Shown here in pieces: positions 38,507 to 49,133 of a stretch of 64,000 nucleotides of DNA. The DNA is taken from NCBI GenBank assembly GCA_020073445.1, contig JAIQFE010000001.1:186001-250000 (forward strand), in the 5' to 3' direction. The translations under genes and the position numbers were made by a program. The notes under the pieces are model-generated. The model saw only the letters and a program-made list of their open reading frames with translations, did not search any database and was not told where the DNA came from. Source of the stretch: Terriglobia bacterium (lineage in GTDB: Bacteria; Acidobacteriota; Terriglobia; Bryobacterales; Bryobacteraceae). Position 1 is the stretch's first letter. Each line of letters begins with the position of its first letter.

Positions 38507-39757
38507 TTAAAAGCTGTATCGAATCGCCAGCGACCCGTAGGAATTCCTACGGTATTCGCCCAGGAAATCCGTCATGTCTCCCCTGATCCAGGCGATCCCA
38601 CCCGTCGCCCGCCAATGTTGCCCGAAGAGTTGGGAATATTCGAAGCGCACAAACGATCCCTCGGCCCGCACCGCTGTTTCGATCGCCAGACTGCGATTCG
38701 CGTCAATCGTCAATCCCGCGCGCCCGACGAATGACTTCGCAAATCCGCGATCCGGGGCGAATTGCAATGGCGATGCCGCGTCTCGCGTCACCACGCTGCC
38801 CGCATACCCGCCGACGAACGACCATTCCTTCACTTGCCGTTCGAGCTGGATCACATACAGCGCGTACTCTTCTGCTCCCGGAGTCGACGAAGTGAAGTAC
38901 GCCGCTTCGCCTTTGATCGTCAGCCAAGGCAGGGGAACCGCCGCGTCGCCTCCGTATAGCCGCAAGTCTGGATAGGTCCGCGTTAACGCCACGGACGCCG
39001 TCACGGGAGTGAACAGCGCATCGAACGACGGCAGGTTCTGATATCCATCGAAAAAACAGAGCGAATACTCATAGCCCGACCCGATGTGGTTCCAGCGCGC
39101 CCCATACTGCGAGCCACCCGGATAATGCGCGCCTGCGTCGATGAAGCTCACACCCGAAGCTTCCGGCGGCAACGCCGTCCAACGCTGATTCAATAGCGGC
39201 GTGCGGCTGGGGGTGAACCACGGCTGCCAAACCAGATCGACGGTGTCGCCGCCCGATTCATAGGTCACTCGCGCCGCCGATACTCCCAGGAAATCCGTAT
39301 CGACAACGCTCGATAAGTAATCTTTCGGCGCGAATCGGTCGGTGGGATTAAGGATGTCCGTCTTGCCCCAGCGGATCAGTTGACGCCCGATTTCCGCGGT
39401 CACCTTGCCCCGATGAACGGTGGCGCTCAGCCGCCGCACCGAAAACGCAGGGCGCTGTATGCTGCGGTCATCGGCATCGACAACTCCATCGCGTGCAGTT
39501 TGCCGATGGGAATCCGTGCGAGCGTCGAACGATCCGTTGACGGTGAACCAGGGCGCGAGCTTGTAGGACGCTTCTTCACGAAACAGAAGTTCGTCGACAA
39601 CACGGCCGCTGTCATTCGACGCAGTCTGGGGATACACCACGGTCCGGTTCTCGATAAATCCGCGCTGGTCAAAGCGAACAGCGCTTTGCGCGTTGTTCGC
39701 GTCAGAAAGAGGCTGTTGCGCGAGCAGAAGGACGAGTAGCGCGCCGGGCCCGATCAT
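38507..39757 (-). CDS. Outer-membrane beta-barrel protein (DUF1302-like)
   Basis: 416 residues with a hydrophobic leader (about 1-20). The body is built of alternating amphipathic strands and ends in YGSLAIRYSF, the terminal-Phe signature of outer-membrane barrels. GRQLIRWGKTDILNPTDRF resembles DUF1302-type barrels found beside RND or ABC exporters. It starts inside the stop of the LolA-like gene (ATGA). Its role as an outer-membrane acceptor or channel for the exporter upstream is inferred from the operon. Confidence 0.8.
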   Translation of the reverse strand: MIGPGALLVLLLAQQPLSDANNAQSAVRFDQRGFIENRTVVYPQTASNDSGRVVDELLFREEASYKLAPWFTVNGSFDARTDSHRQTARDGVVDADDRSIQRPAFSVRRLSATVHRGKVTAEIGRQLIRWGKTDILNPTDRFAPKDYLSSVVDTDFLGVSAARVTYESGGDTVDLVWQPWFTPSRTPLLNQRWTALPPEASGVSFIDAGAHYPGGSQYGARWNHIGSGYEYSLCFFDGYQNLPSFDALFTPVTASVALTRTYPDLRLYGGDAAVPLPWLTIKGEAAYFTSSTPGAEEYALYVIQLERQVKEWSFVGGYAGSVVTRDAASPLQFAPDRGFAKSFVGRAGLTIDANRSLAIETAVRAEGSFVRFEYSQLFGQHWRATGGIAWIRGDMTDFLGEYRRNSYGSLAIRYSF

Positions 39758-40482
39758 AAATCGCGACGCAGAGCCTGCAGGGTGAAGTCGTCGTCCTTCA
39801 TCGGCAGGTTGTATTCGAGTTTCTCGTACTTGAGAATCGTTCGGCTCTTGCGCACGACGTCGTACACCTCGGTCAACCGCGCGGTCCAGATCCCCTTGAT
39901 CTGCTCGTAATTCTTGTAGTCGATCGTCCGCACCAGGCCCTTCTTGTTATAGGCCTCAATCTTGACGAACGTATAGTTGTCTTTCTTGATCCAGAAGTAG
40001 GAATACTCGTACTGCGACGATTTCCGCGGACGCGATTCCAGCTTCCACATCCCGCCCTCATCCGCGAGCAGTTTGTAATCGTACTGATCGACGTCGCGCT
40101 CCTCCAGATCCTCGAAGCTGAAATCCGTGCCGAAGAAGCGCGTCGAGCGATCTTGCAGTGCGATGCGCTGATCCCTGCCAATTGCCGGCCGCCACATCCA
40201 CTGGTCGCTGGCGCGATCCGGATGATTTACGATCAGCAAGCCCACGCCTTTCACTTCCGCAGGAGCGGTGAACCGCAGAATGGCCTTGCTGTTGCCGAAC
40301 GATCCGATGCGCTGGTAGACCCAGCGTTTGGTGGCCACCTGGTTGCCCTGGCTGGTCACCTCCAGCGTTCCTTCGTAACGTTGCGAATCCGAGTGCTGGC
40401 GCTTCTGCACTTCCAGGATGATCTGCCGAGGATCCTGGGAAAACACCGGCAACGCGAGCAAAAACAGCAGGAGCTTACTCAT
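39754..40482 (-). CDS. LolA-like periplasmic carrier (outer membrane lipoprotein-sorting type)
   Basis: 242 residues from the ATG of MSKLLLFLLALPVFSQDP, a clear signal peptide. It belongs to the LolA-like family of the type annotated outer-membrane lipoprotein-sorting protein: VKGVGLLIVNHPDRASDQWMWRPAIGRDQRI, DFSFEDLEERDVDQYDY, and IWTARLTEVYDV. It probably shields a hydrophobic cargo across the periplasm. It begins 8 bases inside the permease gene and overlaps the barrel gene by 4, so it is translationally coupled on both sides. Confidence 0.88.
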   Translation of the reverse strand: MSKLLLFLLALPVFSQDPRQIILEVQKRQHSDSQRYEGTLEVTSQGNQVATKRWVYQRIGSFGNSKAILRFTAPAEVKGVGLLIVNHPDRASDQWMWRPAIGRDQRIALQDRSTRFFGTDFSFEDLEERDVDQYDYKLLADEGGMWKLESRPRKSSQYEYSYFWIKKDNYTFVKIEAYNKKGLVRTIDYKNYEQIKGIWTARLTEVYDVVRKSRTILKYEKLEYNLPMKDDDFTLQALRRDL

Positions 40483-43015
40483 ATTCCAATGCCTCAATCA
40501 ACGATCCACGCACAGCGCTCTCCGCTGGGCCGAGCGCTGCGAGCAGCGCCGACCCCAGAATCACCGGTATCAGGATCAATGCCGTCTGGAACGGATACGC
40601 GTAGTCGATGCTGATCCCGACCAGATCCCTGCGCGCGATCTCGATGCTGTAAAACAGCTGTACCGCGCCCAGCGCCAGCCCCAGTGCCACGCCGATGATC
40701 CCGATCGCAATCGCCTCCATCCAGATCGTATGCCGGATCTGGTTTCGCAGCCCGCCCACCGCCTGCAGTACGCCCAGTTCACGCCGCCGGTCCGTTATCG
40801 AAACCGTCAGTGCGTTAACGATTCCCAGGATCGCCACGAGCACTGCTACAGCCGTTTGCACATTGGTCAAGCCGAACCACTGGTCTGTAAGCTTGGTGAT
40901 GAAATCGCGGACTTCCCGGTTGGTCAGTACGAATAGCCGTTGCTGGCCGCCGAACGCCTGAAGAATGCGTTGCCGCACTTGCGGGGCATCGGCACCGGGA
41001 GCAACGTACACGCGAAAAACGTTCACCGAATCATCGTGCCAGTAGCGGATGAAAAGGGCGCGATTGAGCAGCAGCGTTCCCTGCTGATCGGAGAAATCGT
41101 CGACCACGCCCACGATGGGCAGACGCAGAATCCCAGCGGGCGTGGGAATCTCCAATACTTCGCCCATGTGCGCGTTGTGCAGCCGCGCGAAATTCGCCGA
41201 AACCACAACGCCTTTCTCTTCGGCCGCCAAGCGGTACATTTCTTCCGAGTTCCCCTCCACCGGAGGCAGATGCACCCGTTTCGCAATCATGCCGATGTCG
41301 CCCGCGATGATCATGATGGGAGCATTCTTCACCATCACACGCACGCTGCGCACCGGCTGCACTTCAGCCACTCCATCAATCCCACGCAAGCCATCGGCCA
41401 GCGATCCCGGGAACACGAAGCTTCGCGAGGACAAGGTTTCCGCGGTGGTCACGAAGAAATCCGGATTCAGCGCGATGCGCATCCACTCCGCCAGCGAATC
41501 GTAACTGGATCGCGCGAGGCCACCCAGCGAAATCACCAGCGCCAGCGAGAGCATGAGTGCCGCAATCGTACCGGATGTTCGCCGTGGCGCCTGGATCAGA
41601 CTGTCCGCCGCCAGCGCTCCTTCCACCGGCCGTAATCCCGCCAGCAATGGACGAAGCGCCCGCGAGAGCCAGAAAGACAAAGCGGGCGAAAGCAGCACCG
41701 CCGCCAGAATCGCCAAGATGAAGCCAGCGTAGGTTACGAACCAAAACCGGTTGAAGGCAAATGCCACCACGGAAGCAACGCCGAATGCGAGCGCCCATCT
41801 GCGCCGCGCGCGATTCTCGCCTTCTCCCAGCGACTGAAATCCGCCTTTTTGCAGCGCCTTCACCGGATCCACGCCAGCCGCGCTGCGCGCCGGAATCACC
41901 GCCGCCACCAGGCTCGTGACTAAGCCCATCGCAACAGCGGTGCCAATGAGCCATGGATCGAGCGTGAGATCGCCGGGGCTCTGCGCCACGCCGTAAATCT
42001 CGGTGAGCATGCCGCCGATGTATCCCGACATCGCTCGTGCCATCGCGATCCCGAACAGCACTCCCACGCACGTTCCCGCCAATCCCGCGATCGCGCTCTC
42101 GGTCAAAAACAGCGTCCGGATCTGGCCCCGAGTCGCACCCAACGCGCGCAGGATTCCAATCTCCGAGCGACGCTCCGTCACCGCAATCGCGAATGTGTTG
42201 TAGATGATAAACATCCCGATGAACAACGCGAACACGCTGGTGATGTTGGACGCCAGCGCATACATGCGTGACGTCGATTCGAACTGTTGGCCGCGCGAGC
42301 TGGGCGGCTCCACTTGAAATCCCGATCCCAGCAGCGTTTGCAACTTCCCAGTAGCGCCTTCGAGAGCGGTGCCTTCTTCCAGCGCTATGTCGATCCGGTC
42401 GAATTTGCGCCCGCGCCCGAACATCTTCTGCGCCGCGTAGATGTCCATGATCGCCAGATCGCCGCCGAAAGCGTTCGCCAGGCCGCCCGGCTTCATGATC
42501 CCGCGCACGGTGAACACCTGGTCGCCTTGCATGGTCCGCATGGGCAACTTGCTGTTGACCTTCAGTCCGCGCTCGTCGGCGAACTTCTTGGTCACCATCA
42601 GCGAATCCGGCTGCGCAAGAAAGATGAGAGGATCGTCAATAGCTTCGTCGTTCCCTTCCAGGTCGTAGTTGCGGATGTTACGGTCGCCGAGCATGTCCAC
42701 GCCCAAAACCAGGAGATTGTTTTGCCCAGTGCCGACGGTAGCTTCGATGACCGGAGCCGCCGCGCGGACTTCTGGGAGCTCGCGGATCTTGTCCAGCACA
42801 TCTTCATCGAAACCCGCATCGCCCGCTGTGACCTGCAACTGGGAAGCGCCCGCAATGCGATCGATAGTCTGATTGAACGCCGCCAGCACGCTCTTGTTCG
42901 CGGTGCGCATCCCCACGAACACGCCCACGCCAAGCACGATGCCCGCGGTGGTCAGCAGAACTCGCAGCAGGTGCTTGCACGCGTAGGGCCAACTGATGAG
43001 CCGCAGCAGGATCAT
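40475..43015 (-). CDS. FtsX/MacB-type ABC permease, two modules
   Basis: 846 residues. The first membrane helix (about 10-35, LLRVLLTTAGIVLGVGVFVG) is followed by a periplasmic MacB_PCD domain (40-230). A group of FtsX helices follows (255-375, with RRSEIGILRALGATRGQI), then two helices (about 405-450), a second periplasmic domain and a final FtsX triplet (720-840, RRRELGVLQAVGGLRNQI). Two FtsX modules in one chain give the whole transmembrane part of a LolCE-like exporter. It is overlapped by the ATPase stop (ATGA) and by the LolA-like start. Confidence 0.92.
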   Translation of the reverse strand: MILLRLISWPYACKHLLRVLLTTAGIVLGVGVFVGMRTANKSVLAAFNQTIDRIAGASQLQVTAGDAGFDEDVLDKIRELPEVRAAAPVIEATVGTGQNNLLVLGVDMLGDRNIRNYDLEGNDEAIDDPLIFLAQPDSLMVTKKFADERGLKVNSKLPMRTMQGDQVFTVRGIMKPGGLANAFGGDLAIMDIYAAQKMFGRGRKFDRIDIALEEGTALEGATGKLQTLLGSGFQVEPPSSRGQQFESTSRMYALASNITSVFALFIGMFIIYNTFAIAVTERRSEIGILRALGATRGQIRTLFLTESAIAGLAGTCVGVLFGIAMARAMSGYIGGMLTEIYGVAQSPGDLTLDPWLIGTAVAMGLVTSLVAAVIPARSAAGVDPVKALQKGGFQSLGEGENRARRRWALAFGVASVVAFAFNRFWFVTYAGFILAILAAVLLSPALSFWLSRALRPLLAGLRPVEGALAADSLIQAPRRTSGTIAALMLSLALVISLGGLARSSYDSLAEWMRIALNPDFFVTTAETLSSRSFVFPGSLADGLRGIDGVAEVQPVRSVRVMVKNAPIMIIAGDIGMIAKRVHLPPVEGNSEEMYRLAAEEKGVVVSANFARLHNAHMGEVLEIPTPAGILRLPIVGVVDDFSDQQGTLLLNRALFIRYWHDDSVNVFRVYVAPGADAPQVRQRILQAFGGQQRLFVLTNREVRDFITKLTDQWFGLTNVQTAVAVLVAILGIVNALTVSITDRRRELGVLQAVGGLRNQIRHTIWMEAIAIGIIGVALGLALGAVQLFYSIEIARRDLVGISIDYAYPFQTALILIPVILGSALLAALGPAESAVRGSLIEALEYE

Positions 43016-43716
43016 CGGCGAACTTCTTCTCTTTGTATGTCGGGCCGGCGCGTGTCTGCAAACACCCGGCCGTCGCGGAGTTGGATTGTACGGGGGCAGC
43101 TCTCCGCTACCGTCTTGTCATGCGTGACCACTAAAACCGTCGCTCCCAGCCGGTCGTGCAGATCGTGAATCAGATTCAGGATCTCAGCGCCAGTATGCGT
43201 ATCCAGGTTCCCAGTAGGCTCATCCGCAAGCAGAATCGGGGGATATACGCTGAGTGCCCGTGCGATCGCGACACGTTGACGCTCTCCTCCGGAGAGCTCG
43301 TCTGGCAAGTGATCCAGTCGTGCGCCTAGCTTCACCGTGTCGAGCAATTCCCGTGCGCGCTCCTCCACCTTCTTGCGAGGCCAGCCGCGCAGATGCAGCG
43401 GAAGCGAGACGTTCTCCAGACAGGAAAGCGTCGGCAACAGGTTGAAGAACTGGAAAATGAACCCGATCTTGTCGCGCCGCACGCGCGTCAGTTCGTCGTC
43501 GCTGAGTTTAGAGAGCGGCTGCCCATCCAGCTCGACCTCGCCCCGAGTAGGCCGATCCAACCCGCCGATCAGGTTGAGCATGGTCGATTTACCCGATCCG
43601 GAAGGCCCCACGAGCGACGCCATCTCGCCCTTGGCTATCGATAGGTCGATCCCGTCGAGCGCGGTGACTTTGCGCTTTCCTTCAAATGTCTTGGAGACAC
43701 CCCGCAGGAGGATCAC
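43012..43716 (-). CDS. LolD/MacB-family ABC ATPase
   Basis: 234 residues from a GTG start (AAGG upstream). Walker A LVGPSGSGKSTML, Q-loop FIFQFFNLLPTLS, signature LSGGERQRVAIARAL, Walker B ILLADEPTGNLD and H-loop VVTHD are all present. QFFNLLPTLSCLENV is typical of the LolD/MacB group, which drives FtsX-type mechanotransmission rather than direct transport. It is the first gene of the four-gene export operon and diverges from the hydantoinase gene across only 34 bases. Confidence 0.95.
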   Translation of the reverse strand: MILLRGVSKTFEGKRKVTALDGIDLSIAKGEMASLVGPSGSGKSTMLNLIGGLDRPTRGEVELDGQPLSKLSDDELTRVRRDKIGFIFQFFNLLPTLSCLENVSLPLHLRGWPRKKVEERARELLDTVKLGARLDHLPDELSGGERQRVAIARALSVYPPILLADEPTGNLDTHTGAEILNLIHDLHDRLGATVLVVTHDKTVAESCPRTIQLRDGRVFADTRRPDIQREEVRR

Positions 43717-43750
43717 TACCTTCTATGATGACACCTGAATAAACTGGGTT

Positions 43751-45649
43751 ATGCGCATTGGCGTAGACTCGGGCGGGACGTTCACCGATTTCGTGGTTCT
43801 CCACGACGACGGCCGCCTGGAATCCTTCAAACTCCGGTCGAATCCACGATCACCCGCGAAGGTGATTCTGGCCGGACTGGAGCAAGCCGCGGCGGGTCAG
43901 AAAAGAGTCGACGTGGTGCATGGCTCCACCGTCGCAACCAACGCTTTACTCGAGCGCAAGGGCGCGCGGACGGCCTTCGTCACCACCGCAGGATTCGAGG
44001 ATCTTCTCGAGATCGGCCGCCAGAACCGTCCCGAGTTGTACAACCTCACGCCGGTACCGCGGCGTCCCTTGATTCCGCGCGATCTATGTTTCGGTGTCCA
44101 CGAACGCACTTATCACGATGGAACCGTCGCTCGCCGGTCCTCTGCGGCTGAACTGAAGCGATTGGCCGCGCGACTGAAGCGTGCGGGAGTCCGCTCGATC
44201 GCGATCTGTTTCCTGCACGCGTATCAGAATGCAGCGAATGAGCGCGCTGTGTGGAAGGCGCTGAAGGAAACCGGCGTGTATGTGTGCGCCTCCCACGATG
44301 TCAGCCCCGAATTCCGCGAGTATGAGCGCAGTTCCACGACCGCCGTCAACGCCTACGTCGGCCCGCTCATGGAAGCGTATCTAGGAGCATTGGGGCGCGC
44401 GCGAAAGTTTCAAATCGCCATCATGCAATCGAATGGCGGATTCCTTTCCGCTAGAGACGCGAGCCGCCATGCTGTGCGCACCGTGCTTTCCGGCCCTGCT
44501 GGAGGCGTGGTGGGCGCCATGGAAACCGCACGCCGAAGCGGCTTCCGAAAGATTCTGGGCTTCGACATGGGCGGCACGTCTACGGACGTGAGCCTGGCCG
44601 ATGGGGCAGCTCGCGAGACCACCGAAGCCTCGGTTGACGGTTTCCCAATTCGCGTACCGATGCTCGACATCCACACGGTGGGCGCGGGAGGCGGATCGAT
44701 CGCGCGTGTGGATGCGGGCGGGCTGCTTCGAGTAGGTCCGGAGAGCGCGGGGGCCAATCCCGGTCCGGCGTGTTACGGCTCGGGCACAGAGCCTACAGTA
44801 ACGGATGCGCATGTAGTGCTGGGCCGCATTCAGTCGTTGCTTGGCGGCAGCATGCGCGTGGACGCGGATCGCGCCGCCGCGGCGATCGATGGTATCGCCC
44901 GCCGCTTGAAACTAGATCGCGCCGCGGCCGCCGCAGGCATCCTGCGCGTCGCCAACTCGAACATGGAACGGGCGATTCGAGTGGTCTCGGTGGAACGTGG
45001 CTACGATCCCCGCGAGTTTGCGTTAGTCGCTTTCGGCGGATGCGGCGGCTTACATGCGTGCGAGATCGCTGAGCAGTTGGGAATCCGCTCCGTGATCGTC
45101 CCTCAATACGCGGGGGCGCTATCGGCGTTGGGCATGCTGATCGCCGATGCGGTGCGCGACTATGCCGCGGGCGCGCTGGGCCACCACAATATCGAAAAAG
45201 TCTTTGAAGTGCTGGAAAAACGCGCGCGCCGCGAATCGCCGGGTGCGCGTATCGAACGATCGGCCGATCTGCGCTATCGCGGCCAGAGCTATGAGTTGAA
45301 CGTGCCCTGGAAGTCCCCGGAGCAAGCGTTCCATCGCGAGCACGCTCGGATCTACGGCTACTCGCTTCCCAAGCGCGAGGTGGAAGTCGTCACGGTACGA
45401 GTACGCGCCCGAGTCACATTGGCCAAACCACGCATCGTCCGTCCGACGATGCGAAAGGGAGCCGCGGAGGTCCGACGAGTCTGGGTTTCAGGCTCATGGC
45501 GGCGGATTCCGGTCTGGAATCGCGAACAGCTCGCCAAAGGTCCTCTCAATGGACCCTCGCTGGTGCTCGATTATGGTTCCACGACGCTCGTGCCGTCGGG
45601 TTGGCGTTTCCAGGTGGATCGTGCCGGAAATCTGCTGATTCAGCACTGA
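43751..45649 (+). CDS. Hydantoinase/oxoprolinase A-like protein
   Basis: 632 residues. The N-terminus ([16 protein letters not shown]) and [40 protein letters not shown] match HyuA, an ASKHA ATPase that opens hydantoin or oxoproline rings. [36 protein letters not shown] and [11 protein letters not shown] follow. The family normally works with HyuB, but no HyuB gene is adjacent, so either it is elsewhere or this is an orphan. The ring substrate is unknown. Confidence 0.92.
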   Translation: MRIGVDSGGTFTDFVVLHDDGRLESFKLRSNPRSPAKVILAGLEQAAAGQKRVDVVHGSTVATNALLERKGARTAFVTTAGFEDLLEIGRQNRPELYNLTPVPRRPLIPRDLCFGVHERTYHDGTVARRSSAAELKRLAARLKRAGVRSIAICFLHAYQNAANERAVWKALKETGVYVCASHDVSPEFREYERSSTTAVNAYVGPLMEAYLGALGRARKFQIAIMQSNGGFLSARDASRHAVRTVLSGPAGGVVGAMETARRSGFRKILGFDMGGTSTDVSLADGAARETTEASVDGFPIRVPMLDIHTVGAGGGSIARVDAGGLLRVGPESAGANPGPACYGSGTEPTVTDAHVVLGRIQSLLGGSMRVDADRAAAAIDGIARRLKLDRAAAAAGILRVANSNMERAIRVVSVERGYDPREFALVAFGGCGGLHACEIAEQLGIRSVIVPQYAGALSALGMLIADAVRDYAAGALGHHNIEKVFEVLEKRARRESPGARIERSADLRYRGQSYELNVPWKSPEQAFHREHARIYGYSLPKREVEVVTVRVRARVTLAKPRIVRPTMRKGAAEVRRVWVSGSWRRIPVWNREQLAKGPLNGPSLVLDYGSTTLVPSGWRFQVDRAGNLLIQH

Positions 45650-45683
45650 GCTTATCCGCACCGTATACACTAAAAGTTCACAC

Positions 45684-46223
45684 ATGAGACAAAAGATCCG
45701 CTCCACGACCATCCTGTGTGTCCGGCGCGACGGCAAGGTGGTGATGGCGGGCGACGGCCAGGTGACCCTAGGCTCGGAAGTGCTAAAGTCGTCCGCGAAA
45801 AAGCTCCGCAGGCTCTATAAGGACAAGATTCTAGCCGGTTTCGCAGGATCCACCGCCGATGCATTCGCGCTGTTCGGCCGGTTCGAAGCCAAGCTCGAAC
45901 AGCATAACGGGAACCTCGCACGCGCTTCCGTCGAATTGGCGAAGGAATGGCGAATGGACCGATCCCTGCGTCATCTGGAGGCGCTCTTACTAGTCGCGGA
46001 CAAGGACAACACCTTCTTGCTCAGCGGCAATGGCGACGTCATCGAGCCCGACGAATCGGTAGCGGCGATCGGGTCTGGCGGCGCTTTCGCCAAATCTGCC
46101 GCGACGGCGCTGATTGAGAACACCAAGCTCTCCGCGCGCGACATCGTGGAAAAGGCTATGATCATTGCGGGCAAGATCTGTATCTATACGAATGAATCCG
46201 TAGTGTACGAGGAACTGGCCTGA
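45684..46223 (+). CDS. hslV: ATP-dependent protease proteolytic subunit
   Basis: 179 residues. A proteasome-like peptidase that forms a double hexamer with HslU. Seven residues are removed to expose T8 ([15 protein letters not shown]), the nucleophile. [33 protein letters not shown] and [13 protein letters not shown] match the family. The stop overlaps the hslU start (TGATG). A TATAC box at 45664 is a possible promoter. Confidence 0.96.
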   Translation: MRQKIRSTTILCVRRDGKVVMAGDGQVTLGSEVLKSSAKKLRRLYKDKILAGFAGSTADAFALFGRFEAKLEQHNGNLARASVELAKEWRMDRSLRHLEALLLVADKDNTFLLSGNGDVIEPDESVAAIGSGGAFAKSAATALIENTKLSARDIVEKAMIIAGKICIYTNESVVYEELA

Positions 46224-47581
46224 TGGTCATCTATCTTCCCGCCCAAGCCGCCGAAGACACGCCACTCCTGGATGAATTGACGCCGCGCGAGATCGTGCGC
46301 GAGCTGGACAAGTACGTCATCAGCCAGCACGATGCCAAGCGCGCCGTGGCCATCGCTTTGCGCAACCGCATTCGCCGCCAGAAGCTCGACCCCGAGATGG
46401 CCGAAGAGGTGATGCCGAAGAACATCCTGATGATCGGCCCCACCGGCGTCGGGAAAACCGAACTGGCGCGGCGACTCGCCAAGCTGGCCAATTCCCCGTT
46501 TCTCAAAGTGGAGGCGAGCAAGTTCACCGAAGTCGGCTATGTCGGCCGCGACGTCGAATCGATGATTCGCGACCTGGTGGAGATTTCGATCGACATGGTC
46601 CGCGAGGAGCGCCTGGCGGAAGTAGAAGATCGCGCCGAGCGCAATGCCGAAGAGCGTTTGCTGGACCTTCTGATGCCGGCCCAGCCCGAGGAAAGCGAAA
46701 GCGCCGAGCGCACTCGCGAAAAACTCCGCGAACGTCTGCGAGCCGGGAAGCTCGACGACCGCATGGTGGAAATCGAAGTGCGCGAGCGCGGGCCGTCCTT
46801 CGAAGTCACCACCAACAGCGGCATCGAGGAGATGGACATCAATCTCAAGGACATGCTGCCTGGCTTGTTCGCCGGGCGCACCCGCAAGCGTAAGATGCGC
46901 GTCGGCGAGGCCGTGGATTATCTGGTGCAGGAAGAAGAGCAGAAACTGGTCGACATGGACCAGGTCACGCGCACTGCTATCGAACGCGTGGAGCGCAGCG
47001 GCATCATCTTCCTGGACGAAGTCGACAAGATCGCCGGGCGCGAGGGCGGCCACGGTCCCGATGTGAGTCGCGAAGGCGTCCAGCGCGACATCCTGCCGAT
47101 CGTGGAAGGCACTACTGTCAACACGCGCTACGGTTTTGTTCGAACGGATCATATCCTGTTCATCGCCGCGGGCGCATTCCACGTGTCGAAGCCCAGTGAC
47201 CTGATTCCCGAATTGCAGGGCCGTTTTCCGATTCGCGTAGAGCTGAAATCGCTGACCGAAGCCGATTTCATTCGCATTCTGAAAGAGCCGAAAAACGCGC
47301 TGATCAAGCAGTATCAGGCGCTGTTGGACACAGAAGGCATCAAGCTCTCCTTCAGTGAGGACGCGCTCGAAGAGATCGCATCCTTCGCCGCGCGGGTGAA
47401 CGAGACCACCGAGAATATCGGCGCGCGCCGCCTGCACACCATTCTTGAAAAACTGCTGGAAGACGTATCGTTCGACGGGCCGGATCTCAAGAAGAAGACC
47501 GTGAAAGTTGACGTCGGATACGTGCGCAAACAACTGGCGGACATCGTCAAGGATCAGGACCTCAGCCGGTATATTCTGTGA
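46223..47581 (+). CDS. hslU: ATP-dependent protease ATPase subunit
   Basis: 452 residues. An AAA+ unfoldase that feeds substrates into HslV. Walker A is GPTGVGKT (72-79), Walker B is [13 protein letters not shown], the pore loop [10 protein letters not shown] is intact, and the sensor region [22 protein letters not shown] is present. The C-terminus ends DLSRYIL, the tail that inserts into HslV. The I domain lies at about 110-240. The lipoprotein start overlaps its stop by 4 bases (GTGA). Confidence 0.97.
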   Translation: MVIYLPAQAAEDTPLLDELTPREIVRELDKYVISQHDAKRAVAIALRNRIRRQKLDPEMAEEVMPKNILMIGPTGVGKTELARRLAKLANSPFLKVEASKFTEVGYVGRDVESMIRDLVEISIDMVREERLAEVEDRAERNAEERLLDLLMPAQPEESESAERTREKLRERLRAGKLDDRMVEIEVRERGPSFEVTTNSGIEEMDINLKDMLPGLFAGRTRKRKMRVGEAVDYLVQEEEQKLVDMDQVTRTAIERVERSGIIFLDEVDKIAGREGGHGPDVSREGVQRDILPIVEGTTVNTRYGFVRTDHILFIAAGAFHVSKPSDLIPELQGRFPIRVELKSLTEADFIRILKEPKNALIKQYQALLDTEGIKLSFSEDALEEIASFAARVNETTENIGARRLHTILEKLLEDVSFDGPDLKKKTVKVDVGYVRKQLADIVKDQDLSRYIL

Positions 47582-48513
47582 AGCGTTGGGTTCTCTCGGT
47601 GACGGCAGCATTGCTGTCTGGGTGCGGTTATGTAGGGCCGCCACTGCCGCCGACCCTCGATATTCCTGTCACCATCACCGATTTTCGCGCGTGGGAGTAC
47701 GGCGACAACATCGAGTTCGTTTTCACCTTGCCGAACAAGACCACGGAGAACCTGGACTTGACCAGCGTTCGTTCCATCGAGCTACGCGCCGGAGAAGACC
47801 CGTCTCAGAGCAAAATCATCACGTTGCCTATCGCTAAGCCCGGGCCGTACACCGGCCGAGTGCCAGCTCAAACTTGGATCGGTAAGACAATTCTGCTGGC
47901 CGTGCGCGCCACTGGACCGAAGGGAAAAGCATCGGATTGGTCGAATCCCTCCTCGCTCGCCGTGATTCCGCCTCTGGCGACGCCGTCCGTGCCGAAGCCG
48001 CAGAACGTCGAGCAAGGCGTGGAGCTGACTTGGACCGGATCGGGCCCGCATTACCGGATTTTTCGAGCCGAGGCCGATGGTCAGCCGCAACGGCTCGCCG
48101 ATTCCGATAGCCCCCGGTATCTGGACGAGACCACTGTGTACGGCACTCGCTACCAGTATCTGATCCAGGCCATCGCCGGCGAAAACCAATGGAGCGTTTT
48201 GACCGATGCGGCTCAGATCACTCCCGTGGACACGTTTCCGCCCGCGGTTCCCGAAGGTCTGTCCGCGGTGCCCACTCCGCAGTCGATCGAGCTTGCATGG
48301 ACGCGCAATACGGACATGGATTTCCGCGGCTACAATGTCTTCCGTTCCGTGGACAACGGGCCGTTCGTAATGATCGCGCCCCTGATTGAGGCTCCGACTT
48401 ATAGCGATTCGAAGGTTGAAGCCGGGAAGAAATATCGATACGAGATTTCCGCTGTCGATCTGACCGGCAACGAAAGCGCCCGAACGGCGCCAGTGGAGGC
48501 TGCTGCGCAATGA
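47578..48513 (+). CDS. Fibronectin type III lipoprotein
   Basis: 311 residues from a GTG inside the hslU stop. The lipobox LLSGC gives a lipid-anchored Cys near residue 16, followed by [14 protein letters not shown]. The rest has two or three FN3-like domains: about 30-120, 125-215 ([21 protein letters not shown]) and 220-310 ([23 protein letters not shown]). Small lipoproteins with the CGYxGPPLPP start are common after core genes in this type of genome. The function is unknown; it may anchor envelope contacts. Confidence 0.85.
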   Translation: MKRWVLSVTAALLSGCGYVGPPLPPTLDIPVTITDFRAWEYGDNIEFVFTLPNKTTENLDLTSVRSIELRAGEDPSQSKIITLPIAKPGPYTGRVPAQTWIGKTILLAVRATGPKGKASDWSNPSSLAVIPPLATPSVPKPQNVEQGVELTWTGSGPHYRIFRAEADGQPQRLADSDSPRYLDETTVYGTRYQYLIQAIAGENQWSVLTDAAQITPVDTFPPAVPEGLSAVPTPQSIELAWTRNTDMDFRGYNVFRSVDNGPFVMIAPLIEAPTYSDSKVEAGKKYRYEISAVDLTGNESARTAPVEAAAQ

Positions 48514-49025
48514 GTCCCGAACCCCGTCCTACGGAAGCATGGCTCCGCGGGCCCGTCGAAGGGGTGCCGCCGCACCTGATGCCCGTGTTTCACTCTTTCG
48601 CGATGGTGCGCGAGGACCTCGCCTACTATACCCAAGGACTCACAACTGACGACGTCTGGCGACGCACCGGATCGCTTCCGCCGCTTGGGTTCCATCTGCG
48701 CCACATCGCCCACAGCGTCGACCGGCTGGTGACGTATCTTTGTGGCAATCAACTGAGCGACGCTCAGATCGCCACGCTCAAGCAGGAAGCTGAACCTGGG
48801 GCGACACTGTCCGAACTGCTCGAAGACATCGATGAAAAGCTAGGCGATGCCGAACGCCGGATCCGCACGATCGAGCCTGGCATGCTGAATGAGCCGCGCT
48901 ACATCGGGAAAAAGCGTCTGCCCTCGACCGTGCTGGGCCTGCTGGTGCACGTCGCCGAACACACGCAGCGGCATCTGGGCCAGGCGATCACGACGTCGAA
49001 GCTGGCAAGAGAAGCACGCCGCTAG
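48510..49025 (+). CDS. DinB family protein
   Basis: 171 residues, coupled to the preceding lipoprotein by ATGA. Helical DinB-like pattern with metal-site histidines in GFHLRHIAHSVDRLV and VAEHTQRHLGQAI; a third region LLVHVAEH also fits. The same fold is coded at 12829-13380 in this window, with low resemblance. It is followed by the inverted copy of the dispersed repeat. Confidence 0.86.
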   Translation: MSPEPRPTEAWLRGPVEGVPPHLMPVFHSFAMVREDLAYYTQGLTTDDVWRRTGSLPPLGFHLRHIAHSVDRLVTYLCGNQLSDAQIATLKQEAEPGATLSELLEDIDEKLGDAERRIRTIEPGMLNEPRYIGKKRLPSTVLGLLVHVAEHTQRHLGQAITTSKLAREARR

Positions 49026-49042
49026 AAGACTGCCTCGAAAAA

Positions 49043-49120
49043 GGGGACAGGCAGCTCTGTCCACTTTCACACTGGCTCGAAGTCACAAGCTAACTGGAGG
49101 GGACAGAGTAGCCTGTCCCC
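49043..49120 (-). repeat. Palindrome-ended dispersed repeat, copy 3 (inverted)
   Basis: A 78-bp element in the gap between convergent genes. Read on the minus strand it begins GGGGACAGGCTACTCTGTCC and ends GGACAGAGCTGCCTGTCCCC, just as copy 1. The two ends agree closely with copies 1 and 2, while the middle differs more. Confidence 0.85.
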
Positions 49121-49133
49121 TTTTTCGGGTGGG

